A stretch of DNA of 64,000 nucleotides from Halomonas sp. GD1P12 (GCF_025725645.1 NZ_CP107007.1:930001-994000); one strand, 5' to 3'. Positions 1 to 9,858 are shown, numbered from the stretch's first letter. Numbers and translations: made by a program. The notes: a model not told the origin generated them from the sequence alone.

Positions 1-1313
1 AGCGCGTCCTGATAGGCCCTGGCCTCCTCGGCTTCCGTGGCATCGCTAAAGCGCACCACCAGCACGCTACCCGCCAGCATCAGCACGCACAGGCCCAGAT
101 AGAAAAGCCCCTGCTGATAGGTCAGGCTTTCGCTTCGAAACAGAAACGCCGCCAGTACCGCGCCGACGTTGCCGCCGGCGCCGACGATACCCGCCACCGC
201 GCCCAGCGCCTTTTTATTGATGAACGGCACCACGCCGAACGTGGCGCCTTCGGCCATCTGCACGAACAGGCTAAAGACCAGCATGATGCCGATCGCCAGG
301 CTCAATACGTGCATCTGGGAGAAGGCGATCAGCGCGATGCCCTCGCACACCAGCGCTATAAACAGCCAGCGCACCCGGCCTTTCAGCCCGCCGTGTTTGG
401 CGAACAGATCCGAAAACACCCCACCCAGGGTGCGCGCGAAAATGTTCATCAGGCCAAACAGCCCCGCGATAAGGCCCGCAGTGGCCAGCGTCAGCTCGAA
501 GTGGTCGAAAAAGTAGATCGCGGCGATGTTGTTGATGGTGAGCTCGACCCCAAAGCAGAGCCCGTACACCACGAACAGCGCCCACACGCGGATATCCTTC
601 GCCGCGGACAAAAAGCTGCTCATTGCGCCGTACTCGCCGGAGGCTTCTGGTAGTTCGCCGCGGGCTCTCAGCTCGGCGAAGCTGCCGTTCGGCGCATCCT
701 GAGTGAAGAACCAGTAGCCGATACCGGTAAAGAAGAGCACCACGCCGGGCACCACCATGGCCAGGCGCCAGCCGAGCGTCTCGCTGACACCCAGCATCAA
801 AAGCCCCGAGAAGATCAGCGGCATCAGAATCTGCGTCGTGCCGCCGCCCAGGTTACCCCAGCCAGCGCTGGTGGCGTTGGCCGTGCCGACCACGTTGGGG
901 GCGAACATCATGGTGGTGTGGTACTGGGTAATGACGAACGAGGCACCGATCGCGCCGATCGCCAGCCGGGCCAGCAAAAAGGTTTCGAAACTGTCGGCCA
1001 GGCCAATACCCATGACCGGCAGCGAGCCCACCAGCAGCAGCCCGGTGTAGGTCTTGCGCGGCCCCAGCCGGTCGCACAGCACACCGATCAAGAGCCGTAC
1101 GATAACGGTGATCGCCACCGAGGCGATGATGGTGTTGCCGATTTGGGTTTGCGTGAGCGACAGATCGTCGCGCACCACCGCCATGAGCGGGGCGATGCCG
1201 AACCAGCCAAAAAAACAGATGTGAAAGGCAAACCAGGAGAAGTGAAAAGCGCGCATCTGCGGCGTCGAAAAGCTGAACAGGCGAATCCGATTAGCCTTGT
1301 TGCGAATATCCAT
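1..1313 (-). CDS. narK: Nitrate/nitrite MFS transporter (NarK/NNP family), 3' end outside window
   Basis: Inner-membrane major facilitator that moves nitrate or nitrite. The reading frame runs from the ATG at 1313 to the window edge without a stop (about 437 codons), so the C-terminus is missing. Two glycine-rich nitrate-signature stretches of the NNP family are visible: AGWGNLGGG near residue 150 and GAGGNVGA near residue 377. Between and around them are the repeated hydrophobic helices of an MFS protein. The sequence cannot tell uptake from nitrite export or antiport. The gene lies alone on this side; any nitrate or nitrite reductase partner would be beyond position 1. The symbol is a family-level label. 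Confidence 0.88.
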   Translation of the reverse strand, partial: MDIRNKANRIRLFSFSTPQMRAFHFSWFAFHICFFGWFGIAPLMAVVRDDLSLTQTQIGNTIIASVAITVIVRLLIGVLCDRLGPRKTYTGLLLVGSLPVMGIGLADSFETFLLARLAIGAIGASFVITQYHTTMMFAPNVVGTANATSAGWGNLGGGTTQILMPLIFSGLLMLGVSETLGWRLAMVVPGVVLFFTGIGYWFFTQDAPNGSFAELRARGELPEASGEYGAMSSFLSAAKDIRVWALFVVYGLCFGVELTINNIAAIYFFDHFELTLATAGLIAGLFGLMNIFARTLGGVFSDLFAKHGGLKGRVRWLFIALVCEGIALIAFSQMHVLSLAIGIMLVFSLFVQMAEGATFGVVPFINKKALGAVAGIVGAGGNVGAVLAAFLFRSESLTYQQGLFYLGLCVLMLAGSVLVVRFSDATEAEEARAYQDA

Positions 1314-1580
1314 GGGAACCTCACCAAGCGCGAACGAGTTTTGAGACCGCCGCGCTTTCGCGCCGGCGGCGTACGAGAAGACGCCTTCGCCCTTGAAGGC
1401 CTACTCGACGCACTCGTACCCGTTGGGCCTGGTCCACGCCTGTCGTTATCGATAAATACAAAGCAATTATGTCGCCAGGCGGCGATTTTTATCGAAATGA
1501 CAGCGTATTAGCGTTTGGGAGGGGAGAGCGGGCGCGCCGTGATGCAGGGTCGCTGCATCAAAATGGGGCGCCCGGGGCGG

Positions 1581-2600
1581 CTATTCGTTCATGTAGACGG
1601 TATCGATATCGAGCGTGGAGCGCTCGCCGAGGGCGTCGAAGTTCTCATCGAGCCAGCGGTCGGCGGCGGCGCGACCCAGCTCGAATAGGTGACACAAGAA
1701 CGGCCACTCGGCGTTCATCTTGCTCGACACCGACAGATCCTCGAGCGCCTGCTCGCCGCTGATGCGGTGAAACAGCGCCTGCTGGTAGCAGTTTTCGATG
1801 CCTTGCTCGTCGAGAGCGTGCTTGAGCAGGGCGATCATGCGGATCTCCTTGATCAGCGCGGCATTGAAGGTGATCTCGTTCAGGCGGTTCATGATCGCCG
1901 AGGCGGTGGTCGGCAGAGTGTCACGGCTGATCGGGTTGATCTGCACCAGCATGATGTCGCGAGCGCCGCACTCTTCCATCAGCGGAAACAGCGCGGGGTT
2001 TCCCATGTAGCCGCCGTCCCAGTAAGCCTCGCCGTCGATTTCCACGGCCTGGAACACAAAGGGCAAACAGGCCGAGGCCATGACCGCGTCCAGCGTCATC
2101 TCCTCGCGGCGAAAGACGCGCTGCTTGCCGGTACGCACGTTGGTAGCGGCCACAAACAGCTTGAGCTGGTCGCAGCGTCGCACCCGATCGAAATCGATAT
2201 GCTCGTCAACGATCGTGCGCAGCGGATTGAGGTTCAGCGGATTGAGCTGGTAGGGCGAGACGAGCCGGCTCATCAAATCCATGGCGACATAGCCTGGCGA
2301 CTGATCGAGACTCCAGTTGCCGGTGAGGATATCCAGCGGCGAGCGGCGGATTGGGCTTGCCATGCCGGCGCGGCTGACCGCCTGCCAAAAATCGCGCAGC
2401 GCCTGGCGGGCGGTCTCCTTGTTGCCTCTCGTCAGCGCATCGGCCATGACCACACCGTTCATGGCGCCGGCGCTGGTACCGCTAATGCCTTCGATCTCGA
2501 TGCGGTCGTCTTCCAGCAGGCGGTCGATCACCCCCCAGGTGTAGCCGCCGTGAGCACCGCCGCCCTGTAGCGCCAGATCCAGCGTTTTCGCGTTCGCCAT
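1581..2600 (-). CDS. Patatin-like phospholipase family protein
   Basis: A 339-residue serine lipid hydrolase of the patatin fold. The oxyanion loop GGGAHGG is at residues 13-19, the nucleophile elbow GTSAG at 41-45 (Ser43), and the catalytic Asp lies in a DGG motif near residue 195, giving the Ser-Asp dyad of bacterial patatins. There is no signal peptide, so it is probably cytoplasmic or membrane-associated. It resembles the RssA/YchK-type single-domain group in length. The substrate (phospholipid, lysophospholipid or storage lipid) cannot be read from sequence. It is monocistronic, 268 bases from the divergent-side narK start. Confidence 0.9.
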   Translation of the reverse strand: MANAKTLDLALQGGGAHGGYTWGVIDRLLEDDRIEIEGISGTSAGAMNGVVMADALTRGNKETARQALRDFWQAVSRAGMASPIRRSPLDILTGNWSLDQSPGYVAMDLMSRLVSPYQLNPLNLNPLRTIVDEHIDFDRVRRCDQLKLFVAATNVRTGKQRVFRREEMTLDAVMASACLPFVFQAVEIDGEAYWDGGYMGNPALFPLMEECGARDIMLVQINPISRDTLPTTASAIMNRLNEITFNAALIKEIRMIALLKHALDEQGIENCYQQALFHRISGEQALEDLSVSSKMNAEWPFLCHLFELGRAAADRWLDENFDALGERSTLDIDTVYMNE

Positions 2601-2708
2601 GCCGCCTCCTCGCCTGGTTGCTTCGAAAGTCTAAGCCTGGCAGAAAAAAACCATCGCGAAAGTGGGCGCTTCAACGGCACCGCGCGGCGGCGGTCTTGAT
2701 TGGCCAAG

Positions 2709-3452
2709 CTAGTGCGTCGAGGCGGCGAGCTGGTAAATGCCGGCCCCGCCGTTGGGGCAGCGCAGAAACGCGGAATTCTCTATCCACTGCGCGTCCGGGT
2801 AGTAGGCGAAGACGTACTGGTTTTCCTTCAGGCTATCGATCAGCGGGTAGGTGACCTCTTCGCGCACCGCCGGGCAGCCGTGACTTCGGCCCAGCCGCCC
2901 GGTCTGGGTGATGAAGTCGTCGCTGACATAGCTTGCACCGTGAATGACGATGGCGCGATCGAAGGCCTGGTCGTTGACATTGGCCTCGAGCCCGTCCAGG
3001 CGCAGCGAGTAGCCGTTGCGCCCGTAGTAGCTGTTCATGGTGCGAAAGAGCCCGATGCTGGACTGGTGGCTCTCCGGGACGTTGGAGAACACCTCGGCAT
3101 TAGCGTCACCCGAGCCGCGCCCGTGGGAAACCAGTTCCTTGAACAGCAGCCGATTGTGCGCCAGATCGAAAACCCACAGGCGTTTTTCGGTCGAGGGCAG
3201 CGAATAGTCGATGACGGCCAGGCGCTCGGCGCCGGGGTCGGCACAGGAGAGCGCCTGGGCGGCGAGCTCGAGCGCTCTGGGGGTGGCCTCCGGGGCGAGC
3301 AGCTGAAGCTGATGGTTGAGCGAAGAGACGCCGGCGGGTTTTACCGCGTCCATTTGAGCGTAGAAAGGGGAGGAGTCCGCGTGAGCCGCGGTGCTTGCAA
3401 GCGGAATGGAAAGAATGAGTAAACGTGAAAAAATGCCTAATCCGAGCCGCAT
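2709..3452 (-). CDS. Secreted L,D-transpeptidase-like protein (YkuD_2 type)
   Basis: A 247-residue exported protein with a signal peptide (hydrophobic run then ASTAAHA, cleavage near residue 25). The catalytic domain carries the YkuD-type His in IVIHGAS (about residue 168) and the SHGC signature with Cys near 191, the nucleophile of L,D-transpeptidases. The overall form fits the 'murein L,D-transpeptidase catalytic domain' family (YkuD_2) rather than the classic YkuD enzymes. An in-frame start 28 codons upstream exists but adds a non-signal-like stretch; the ATG at 3452 sits directly before the signal peptide. It is divergent from the ycbB-like gene at 3695, sharing a 242-base intergenic region. 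Confidence 0.82.
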   Translation of the reverse strand: MRLGLGIFSRLLILSIPLASTAAHADSSPFYAQMDAVKPAGVSSLNHQLQLLAPEATPRALELAAQALSCADPGAERLAVIDYSLPSTEKRLWVFDLAHNRLLFKELVSHGRGSGDANAEVFSNVPESHQSSIGLFRTMNSYYGRNGYSLRLDGLEANVNDQAFDRAIVIHGASYVSDDFITQTGRLGRSHGCPAVREEVTYPLIDSLKENQYVFAYYPDAQWIENSAFLRCPNGGAGIYQLAASTH

Positions 3453-3694
3453 AGTGTCAGACCTACTATCATTAGGGGTACGCCGAGCGATAAAGCCATT
3501 GTTGGTCGCGCCAGTGCCCGTCCAGCCCGTTTGCAAAAGGCTTTTTTCACTAGCCTGCGTTTACAGGCCCGTGGCAGGGCAATAGCGCCGGGTTCGAGGG
3601 TGAAACCGGTGTTGGCAAAACCAAACGTCAGTTGCGCATGTTGTATCTTTATTGGGTTGGCATGCGACGCTGCATAGTAACCCATGGAGGGGTT

Positions 3695-5332
3695 ATGAAC
3701 GAGAATGCATCGATCCACCACTGGGCGATGCGCGCCGTCATGGTCGCCGCGCTGTTGCCGCTGCCGCACGCCATCCATCATGCCTACGCCGACACATCGG
3801 CTCAACCGGCGCTTGCCCAGCAGTTAAACGCTTACGCCAACGATCAGCCGCTCCAGCAGTTCTATCAGGGCCGGGAGAATCAGCGGGTGTGGCAGGATGC
3901 CGCGCGGGTGGAGTCTCTCGCGGCGGCGATAGCACGACTCGACGAAGACGGCCTGACCCCCAGCGACTACCGCGGTGCGGAGCTCGTCGACGATTTCAAG
4001 CTGAGCCAGCAAATGGGGGCCGCCGCTCAGGCGCGCTTCGATATCAAGGCCACACAAGCGTTGCTGCTGGCGCTCGATCATCTTTCGCGCGGCAAGGTGG
4101 ACCCGCAGACGCTGGGATCGCAGTGGAGCGGCGAGCGTCCGGTGCGTACTTACAGCATGGGCCAGGTGCGCATGGCGCTGGCCCAGGGCGATGTGGAGGC
4201 GGCGTTCGAAGCGGCGCGACCGCAGTCGAGTGCCTACCGTAAGCTTCGCCAGACCCTGAGTGAGTATCGCGCGCTCGAGCGCCGCGGCGAGGCGAGCGCG
4301 CCTTATCTAGGCGGCCGCGAAGCCGCGCTCAGACTTGGCGACACCGACGATGACGTGGTGACGCTGCGCGAGCGGCTCGCCCTCTGGGGTGAAAATGGTC
4401 TGGTCACCGCCGATGACGACGCCTACCCGATGATCGATGCCCGAGTGCGCGACGACAACCAGCGCCGTTTCGACGCCACGGTGGAAAGCGCGGTCAAGCG
4501 CTTTCAGCGCCGGCACCTGCTCGAGGCGGACGGGGTGGTCGGCGAGCGCACGCGACACGCGCTCAATACGCCGTTATCGGCGCGTATCGATCAGCTGCGC
4601 ATCAATCTCGAGCGGGCGCGCTGGCTGGCGCATTTGGATGGCGACGCACGCGTATGGGTCGATGTGGCCGGTTACCAGCTCCACTATCAGCGGCCCAACG
4701 GCCAGCAGTGGAATGCTCGAGTCGTGGTGGGCTCGCCCCAGCGCGCGACTCCCATGATCCACTCCTCGATCAGTCACCTCACCATCAATCCGACCTGGAC
4801 GATTCCGCCGACCATCATGCGCGAGGACGTGCTGCCACGAGTCCGTAGCAATACGGACTATCTTTCTGCGCGTAACATTCAGGTGTTGAGCCCCGACGGT
4901 GAGCGCCTAAACCCGTCATCGGTCAACTGGCAAAGCCCGGGCGGAGTCATGCTGCGCCAGGTGGCGGGCAGCAGCAATCCGCTGGGGCGCCTGGTCGTGC
5001 GCTTTCCCAACGACGACATGATCTATCTGCACGATACGCCTTCGAAAGCGGCGTTTGGGCGCGCCGACCGTGCGCTGAGCTCCGGCTGCATTCGGGTCGA
5101 GGGTATCAGCGAGCTGGCGCAGCTGCTGCTTCGCGACAGCGGCAGCCAGCATCAGGTCAATTCACTGATCCAGCGTGGGCGCAGCGACCAGAACGTGAGT
5201 TTGCCCCAGCGTATTCCGGTACAGCTTCACTACCTGACGGCCTGGCCCAACGCCGAAGGGGAAATCGAGTTTCGCGACGACATCTACCGCCACGACGATG
5301 CGGTTCTCGCAGCGCTCAGCCGCCCGGTATGA
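3695..5332 (+). CDS. Periplasmic L,D-transpeptidase, YcbB/LdtD family
   Basis: A 545-residue periplasmic enzyme predicted to make 3-3 (meso-DAP to meso-DAP) peptidoglycan crosslinks. The start at 3695 is supported by GGAGGGGTT just before the ATG; it is followed by a signal peptide ending near HAYADT. A peptidoglycan-binding domain spans about residues 205-290 and the YkuD catalytic domain about 315-485. The catalytic signature is H-D-T-P...SSGCIRVEG with Cys near 464. Length and domain order match E. coli YcbB, which tolerates beta-lactams by replacing PBP crosslinking. It lies between two other cell-wall genes: the YkuD_2 protein (divergent) and the M23 endopeptidase (convergent, sharing the terminator at 5404). 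Confidence 0.9.
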   Translation: MNENASIHHWAMRAVMVAALLPLPHAIHHAYADTSAQPALAQQLNAYANDQPLQQFYQGRENQRVWQDAARVESLAAAIARLDEDGLTPSDYRGAELVDDFKLSQQMGAAAQARFDIKATQALLLALDHLSRGKVDPQTLGSQWSGERPVRTYSMGQVRMALAQGDVEAAFEAARPQSSAYRKLRQTLSEYRALERRGEASAPYLGGREAALRLGDTDDDVVTLRERLALWGENGLVTADDDAYPMIDARVRDDNQRRFDATVESAVKRFQRRHLLEADGVVGERTRHALNTPLSARIDQLRINLERARWLAHLDGDARVWVDVAGYQLHYQRPNGQQWNARVVVGSPQRATPMIHSSISHLTINPTWTIPPTIMREDVLPRVRSNTDYLSARNIQVLSPDGERLNPSSVNWQSPGGVMLRQVAGSSNPLGRLVVRFPNDDMIYLHDTPSKAAFGRADRALSSGCIRVEGISELAQLLLRDSGSQHQVNSLIQRGRSDQNVSLPQRIPVQLHYLTAWPNAEGEIEFRDDIYRHDDAVLAALSRPV

Positions 5333-5403
5333 CCGCCCCGCAAACGTCGAAGCGAAGCCCGCGTAGAACGTGAATTGGCGTGGAACCTGACCCCGCGTGA
5401 AAC

Positions 5404-5436
5404 GAAAAAAGCCGCCTCGAAAGGCGGCTTTTTCGT
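5404..5436. terminator. Bidirectional rho-independent terminator
   Basis: Stem GCCGCCT / AGGCGGC with loop TCGA, preceded by an A-run and followed by TTTTT. It sits between the convergent ycbB-like gene and the M23 peptidase gene, so it can stop both transcripts. Confidence 0.9.
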
Positions 5437-5450
5437 GCGCGGTGAGGGAG

Positions 5451-7133
5451 TTATTCGCCGCGCTGGTAGTTGGCGACGCTAACGGTACCGGTTTCGCCGC
5501 TTTCAAGCGCGGCCAGCATGGGCTCGGCCTGATTCTGGAAAGCGATCAGCGTATCGCCGGACAGACCCGACGATTCCGGCAGGTCCACGGTCATGGCATT
5601 GACCGGCGAGTTGTTCACGATGACTTCGTAATGAAGGTGCGGACCGGTACTACGACCGGTGTTGCCGGAAAGCGCGATGCGCTCGCCCATGGTGACGCGC
5701 TCGCCGACGCTGACCAGGGGCTTTGAGAGGTGCAGGTAGCGCGTGCGGTAGCCGTTGTCGTGGCGAATGACTACGTAGCGGCCCGCGGCGGCGTGGTTGG
5801 CGACCCGCTCGACGCGACCATCCGCCGGCGCGACGACCGAGGTGCCGATGGGCATGGCAAAGTCGGTCCCGTTGTGCGGGCTGATCCGGCCAGTCACCGG
5901 GTGACGACGCTGCGGGTTGAAGTTGGAGGAGAGCCGGTAGCTGCCATCGAAGGGGTAGCGCGCGAAGCCAGGCTCCAATCCACTCCCGTCCGGCGTGTAG
6001 AACTTGTCGTCGCCGGCGTTGCGAACCATGGTCAGATCCATGCGCTCGCCGTCGTACTGAACCGCCAGCACGCGTGAGTCCAGCGTTTCGCCGTCGATCA
6101 TGTCGGACTCGACTAGCACACTGAAGCGGTCGCCGCGGCGGCTGTCACGACGAAAATCGAGCTTCTGCTCGAGCAGGTGGGTCAGTTCGGTCACCGAGCC
6201 GCTCGAAAGGCCGGTTGCCTGAGCGGAGCGTGCGAAGCTTCCGCTAACGCTGCCGGCGAACAGGCGCTGTACCGGCTCGCCCTGACGCTCGATCACGGTC
6301 GAGGCGAAGGCGTTGTCGTCACGCTCGAGCAGCACGCCGTCGCGGATATCCTTCATCATGCGAAGCGAAAGCAGGCGGCCATCTTCGTCGACCTTGTAGT
6401 CGAAACTGTTACCCGCGCGCCAGTTGGTCAAAATCTGCGGGTCCGGCATGTCGTCCAGGAGCGCGGCGACTTCGCTGTAGCCCAGCCCCAGCTCGTTTTG
6501 CGCCACCACCGCGAAGGTTTCCCCGGACTCGACGATGTGGGTTTGCCACTCGGGAACGTAAGGCTCTTCGGCGGCGAGTTCGAGGTCGAGAAACGAGATG
6601 TCGTCGAACAGCTCGATACCGTAGTCCTCGTAAGAGGTAGCATCATCGACGATGTCGGCGGAAGAGGCATCGGCAATCTCGACCGGGCCGTAGGCGCTCG
6701 GGTCGTCGATATTGAGCATGCCACTGGTCAGCGTGCCGAACACGACCGCCATGTGAATGGCGCCATCGTCAAGCTGGGGTCGGGCGTCGATTTCGCTGGC
6801 CATGGAGGCTTCCGCGGTCGCAATGACGTCGAGATCCACGATTTCACGAGGCGCGAGGTCCTTGAGCGGAATTTGTTCGCGAGTGGCGTCGATGGCGCGA
6901 GAGGCGCGGTCGATCGCTTCGGCAACCGGGCGCCGCTCCTGGTGCAGGGAGGGGACCGTTGCAACGGCGTCGCTTGAAAGCGGAACCAGCACGCTTTCAA
7001 GCGAAGTACGTGGGGAATTCAGGTCTTGATACGTTGTTAGCAGCTTCTGTGTGCCCAGCACTGTGACCATCGTGGCCACGGGTAAAAGTAATAACTTATG
7101 CGTGCGAGGCAGCGAATGGAGGATTCGCAACAT
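5451..7133 (-). CDS. M23 family murein endopeptidase, MepM/YebA-like
   Basis: A 560-residue cell-wall hydrolase. The N-terminus (SLPRTHKLLLLPVATM) has the OapA_N-like start seen in E. coli MepM: short cytoplasmic stretch, then a membrane anchor. A LysM/OapA-like region lies at about 195-240, and the C-terminal lysostaphin-type M23 domain at about 410-510 with the zinc ligands in HNGTDFAMP and GPHLHYEV. MepM-type enzymes cleave DAP-Ala crosslinks so the sacculus can grow. The ATG at 7133 was chosen because it opens on this conserved N-terminus and has GGAG-like bases nearby; an upstream in-frame extension lacks family similarity. A palindromic LexA-like box lies 91 bases upstream (7224-7239). 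Confidence 0.88.
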   Translation of the reverse strand: MLRILHSLPRTHKLLLLPVATMVTVLGTQKLLTTYQDLNSPRTSLESVLVPLSSDAVATVPSLHQERRPVAEAIDRASRAIDATREQIPLKDLAPREIVDLDVIATAEASMASEIDARPQLDDGAIHMAVVFGTLTSGMLNIDDPSAYGPVEIADASSADIVDDATSYEDYGIELFDDISFLDLELAAEEPYVPEWQTHIVESGETFAVVAQNELGLGYSEVAALLDDMPDPQILTNWRAGNSFDYKVDEDGRLLSLRMMKDIRDGVLLERDDNAFASTVIERQGEPVQRLFAGSVSGSFARSAQATGLSSGSVTELTHLLEQKLDFRRDSRRGDRFSVLVESDMIDGETLDSRVLAVQYDGERMDLTMVRNAGDDKFYTPDGSGLEPGFARYPFDGSYRLSSNFNPQRRHPVTGRISPHNGTDFAMPIGTSVVAPADGRVERVANHAAAGRYVVIRHDNGYRTRYLHLSKPLVSVGERVTMGERIALSGNTGRSTGPHLHYEVIVNNSPVNAMTVDLPESSGLSGDTLIAFQNQAEPMLAALESGETGTVSVANYQRGE

Positions 7134-7223
7134 GGGTAAATTGACCGCCGAGTTCGAAGTTAAAATGAACGTAAAAATGAACAAGCTCGGGAACAATACC
7201 CCATGGGGTAGGGGGTGAATAGA

Positions 7224-7239
7224 CTGTATTTGCATACAG
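7224..7239. promoter_or_regulatory. Candidate LexA box upstream of M23 endopeptidase
   Basis: CTGTATTTGCATACAG is a perfect match to the CTGT-N8-ACAG form of the gammaproteobacterial SOS box and has six-base inverted arms. The only nearby gene it could control is the minus-strand M23 peptidase starting at 7133; no plus-strand gene begins until 7872. Confidence 0.5.
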
Positions 7240-7871
7240 AAAGCGAACTTTCGCGTTAGCGCGAAAGCCCGTGAGACGGGGCGTTCAAAGGAAACAGTGT
7301 TTGCTAATTCTGCTTCAATAGTTTGCCCGTTGCCGGTACCCCTGAAAACAGCTTGTACAGGGGTGACGACTTGTATCGTTTCTCGTTTAAAATATAGACA
7401 GGAGTGTCGGGGTGTAAAGCGCAACGTACAAGATTCGTCAAGCAAACGCTGACGGGCTGCCCCTTTGGCTCGGGTAAAGACGAAGAATCATCACGCATTT
7501 GGCCTGCAGGGAGTACGAGTTGTGTCGCGCTTTTTTGTACAAGAGTGCCCGCGGGATGTTCGCTATTGAACACCGTCAATTGGCGGTACGGTTTGCTTGT
7601 TAGGCCGCTAATTAAATGCGCACTAACGATTAAGTGCGTGACTTCCGGTATTTTGTTTTTTTTTGTAACGTTCAAGCCATATTGACCGAGAAACGGCCGA
7701 GCCTGCGATATCGGGCGATGTTATACATGTTTTAAGAAAAGTTCCCTTGTTTTTTTGATTTTTTAACCCGTAAAGGAAGGGTACCGTGTCTATTCGCCGT
7801 CACTGCCATTCTGGTATGGTTTTTTCGAAGACCAAGCGCACAAATACGCTTCAAGCGTCGAGGAAATCGAA
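7240..7871. other. Long intergenic region, lower GC, several hairpins, no convincing gene
   Basis: About 630 bases with weaker GC bias than its flanks. Hairpins are visible at 7248-7267 (CTTTCGCG/CGCGAAAG, loop TTAG) and 7338-7364 (ACCCCTG/CAGGGGT). A long T-run is at 7654-7665. Open frames on both strands lack ribosome-binding sites, use poor start codons and do not show the high-GC third positions of neighbouring genes. It probably holds the promoters of the M23 and LysR genes; a small RNA is possible but not shown. Confidence 0.5.
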
Positions 7872-8792
7872 ATGTCTCGGGTAACCCTTGCACAGTGGCA
7901 CATGCTCGCTGCGGTTGTGGATCATGGCGGTTTTGCACGCGCCGCTGAAGCCATTCATAAAAGTCCTTCCACGCTCAATCACGCGGTGCATAAACTCGAA
8001 GAGCAGCTGGGCGTACAGGTGCTGGAACCGGTCGGGCGGCAGGTGCGTCTGACCGAGGCCGGCGAGCTTCTGCTGCGCCGGGCGCGCCAGCTGATCGAAA
8101 GCGCCGCCTCCATCGAGGACATAGCCCTGCGCCTGGCCGAAGGGCTCGAGACCGAAGTGGCCGTCGCCATCGATCAAGTATTTCCGGCAGACGCCCAGGC
8201 CAAGGCGCTGGAGCGCTTTTCCGAAGCTTATCCGCAGGTGCGGGTTCAGCTTTTTGAGAGCGTGCTCAATGGCGGTGTTGAGATGCTGTTCGACGGCAGT
8301 GCCGATTTAGTGATTTCCGGGATGGAGGTGCCAGGCTTTCTGGGCGAGCCGCTGGTCAACGTGCGCTTTATCGCAGTGGCGCACCCGTCGCACCCGCTTC
8401 ACGGACTGGAGCGCTCGCTCGACCTGCGTGATTTGGCACAGTACCGCCAACTTGTAGTGCGCGACTCGGCGACACGAGAGTCCGTCGATGCCGGCTGGCT
8501 CAAGGCCGAGCAGCGCTGGACGGTGAGCCATCTCAATACGTCGCTCGACATGATCAAGCGTGGGCTCGGTTTCGCGTGGATGCCGATCACCCGTATCGCC
8601 GCCGAGCTCGAGCGCGGCGAGCTCAAGGCCTTACCGCTTTCCGCCGGCGGCACGCGCGAAGCGCCGTTTCAGCTGATCTTCAAGGATCGGGACCGGGCGG
8701 GCCCTGCCACTCACGCCATGGCGCAGGTGCTGAAAGAGGCGGTCGGCGAGCGTTGCCCGCGAGATTCTATTTTCTCGAACGGTAAAGGGTAA
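7872..8792 (+). CDS. LysR-family transcriptional regulator
   Basis: A 306-residue regulator. A winged helix-turn-helix spans about residues 4-63 (LAQWHMLAAVVDHGGFARAA, then the recognition helix STLNHAVHKLEEQLG), followed by the periplasmic-binding-like effector domain. The start is preceded by GAGGAAATCGAA. It lies upstream of, and in the same direction as, the glutathionyl-hydroquinone reductase gene with a 73-base gap, which suggests but does not prove a regulatory link. The effector ligand is unknown. Confidence 0.9.
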   Translation: MSRVTLAQWHMLAAVVDHGGFARAAEAIHKSPSTLNHAVHKLEEQLGVQVLEPVGRQVRLTEAGELLLRRARQLIESAASIEDIALRLAEGLETEVAVAIDQVFPADAQAKALERFSEAYPQVRVQLFESVLNGGVEMLFDGSADLVISGMEVPGFLGEPLVNVRFIAVAHPSHPLHGLERSLDLRDLAQYRQLVVRDSATRESVDAGWLKAEQRWTVSHLNTSLDMIKRGLGFAWMPITRIAAELERGELKALPLSAGGTREAPFQLIFKDRDRAGPATHAMAQVLKEAVGERCPRDSIFSNGKG

Positions 8793-8865
8793 AACATCCG
8801 CTTGAGCCGTTTTGATGGCGCGCTATGCTCTAGAGCATCAACGCAATGCAGCAAGGAGCCGCGCA

Positions 8866-9858
8866 ATGGGACTATTGGTGGAAGGTGAGTGGGTCGACCA
8901 GTGGTACGATACTAAAAAACACGGCGGCGAGTTCGTCCGGGAATCGGCCAAGCTGCGCGATTGGGTTGGCAAAACCGACGACGCGGATCGCGCGAGCTTC
9001 CCCGCTGAGCAGGATCGTTACCACCTGTATGTATCGCTGGCCTGCCCCTGGGCGCATCGCGCACTGATCATGCGCAAGCTCAAGGGCCTGGAGGGGCTGG
9101 TTGGCGTCTCCTATACGAGCCCCTTGATGCTCGATCACGGCTGGACCTACAACGAGGCCGAAGGCTCGAGCGGCGATCGAGTCAACGGCGTAGCCTATCA
9201 TTATGAGCTCTACACCATGACCGAGGCCGACTACACCGGGCGCGTGACGGTGCCGGTGCTGTGGGACAAAAAGCGCAGTGCCATCGTCAATAACGAGTCG
9301 GCGGAGCTTGTACGCATGTTCAACGGTGCCTTCGATACGTTGACCGGCAATGATCTGGATTTCTATCCGAGCGATCTGCGTGACGTCATCGACGAGGTCA
9401 ACGAGGACGTCTACGACAACGTCAACAACGGCGTCTACAAGGCCGGATTCGCGACCGAGCAGTCGGTGTACGAAAAGCACGTCAAGGCGCTGTTCGATTC
9501 GCTCGACCGACTCGAAGCACGCCTCGAGCGTCAGCGTTATTTGGCCGGGGAGTGGCTGACGGAAGCGGATATTCGTCTTTTTACGACGCTGATACGCTTT
9601 GATGCGGTTTACCACGGCCACTTCAAGTGCAACGTTCGACGCATCGAGGATTACCCGAACCTCTCGAACTACCTGCGCGAGTTGTACCAGTGGCCGGGCG
9701 TGGCTGAAACGGTCGATCTGGATCATATCAAGCGCCACTACTACTACAGCCACGAATCGATCAATCCCACACGTATCGTGCCCGTGGGGCCCGCGCTCGA
9801 TCTTGAGCGCGCCCACGACCGCGAGCGCCTGAGCGGACAGGGCATTCGTCGCCGCTGA
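8866..9858 (+). CDS. Glutathionyl-hydroquinone reductase (YqjG/Xi-class GST)
   Basis: A 330-residue cytoplasmic glutathione transferase-fold enzyme. It carries the CPWAHR motif with the catalytic Cys near residue 60, the long N-terminal extension (GEFVRESAKLRDWV) and the C-terminal region typical of GS-hydroquinone reductases such as E. coli YqjG and PcpF. These enzymes remove glutathione from glutathionyl-hydroquinones, a housekeeping step in quinone detoxification. The start at 8866 has AAGGAG eight bases upstream; an in-frame ATG further upstream has none. A strong terminator follows at 9897. Confidence 0.93.
   Translation: MGLLVEGEWVDQWYDTKKHGGEFVRESAKLRDWVGKTDDADRASFPAEQDRYHLYVSLACPWAHRALIMRKLKGLEGLVGVSYTSPLMLDHGWTYNEAEGSSGDRVNGVAYHYELYTMTEADYTGRVTVPVLWDKKRSAIVNNESAELVRMFNGAFDTLTGNDLDFYPSDLRDVIDEVNEDVYDNVNNGVYKAGFATEQSVYEKHVKALFDSLDRLEARLERQRYLAGEWLTEADIRLFTTLIRFDAVYHGHFKCNVRRIEDYPNLSNYLRELYQWPGVAETVDLDHIKRHYYYSHESINPTRIVPVGPALDLERAHDRERLSGQGIRRR

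Noticed and set aside
7304..7675. 123-codon minus-strand open frame in the intergenic region
   Set aside because: TTG start without ribosome site, low third-position GC and no recognisable family; probably non-coding.
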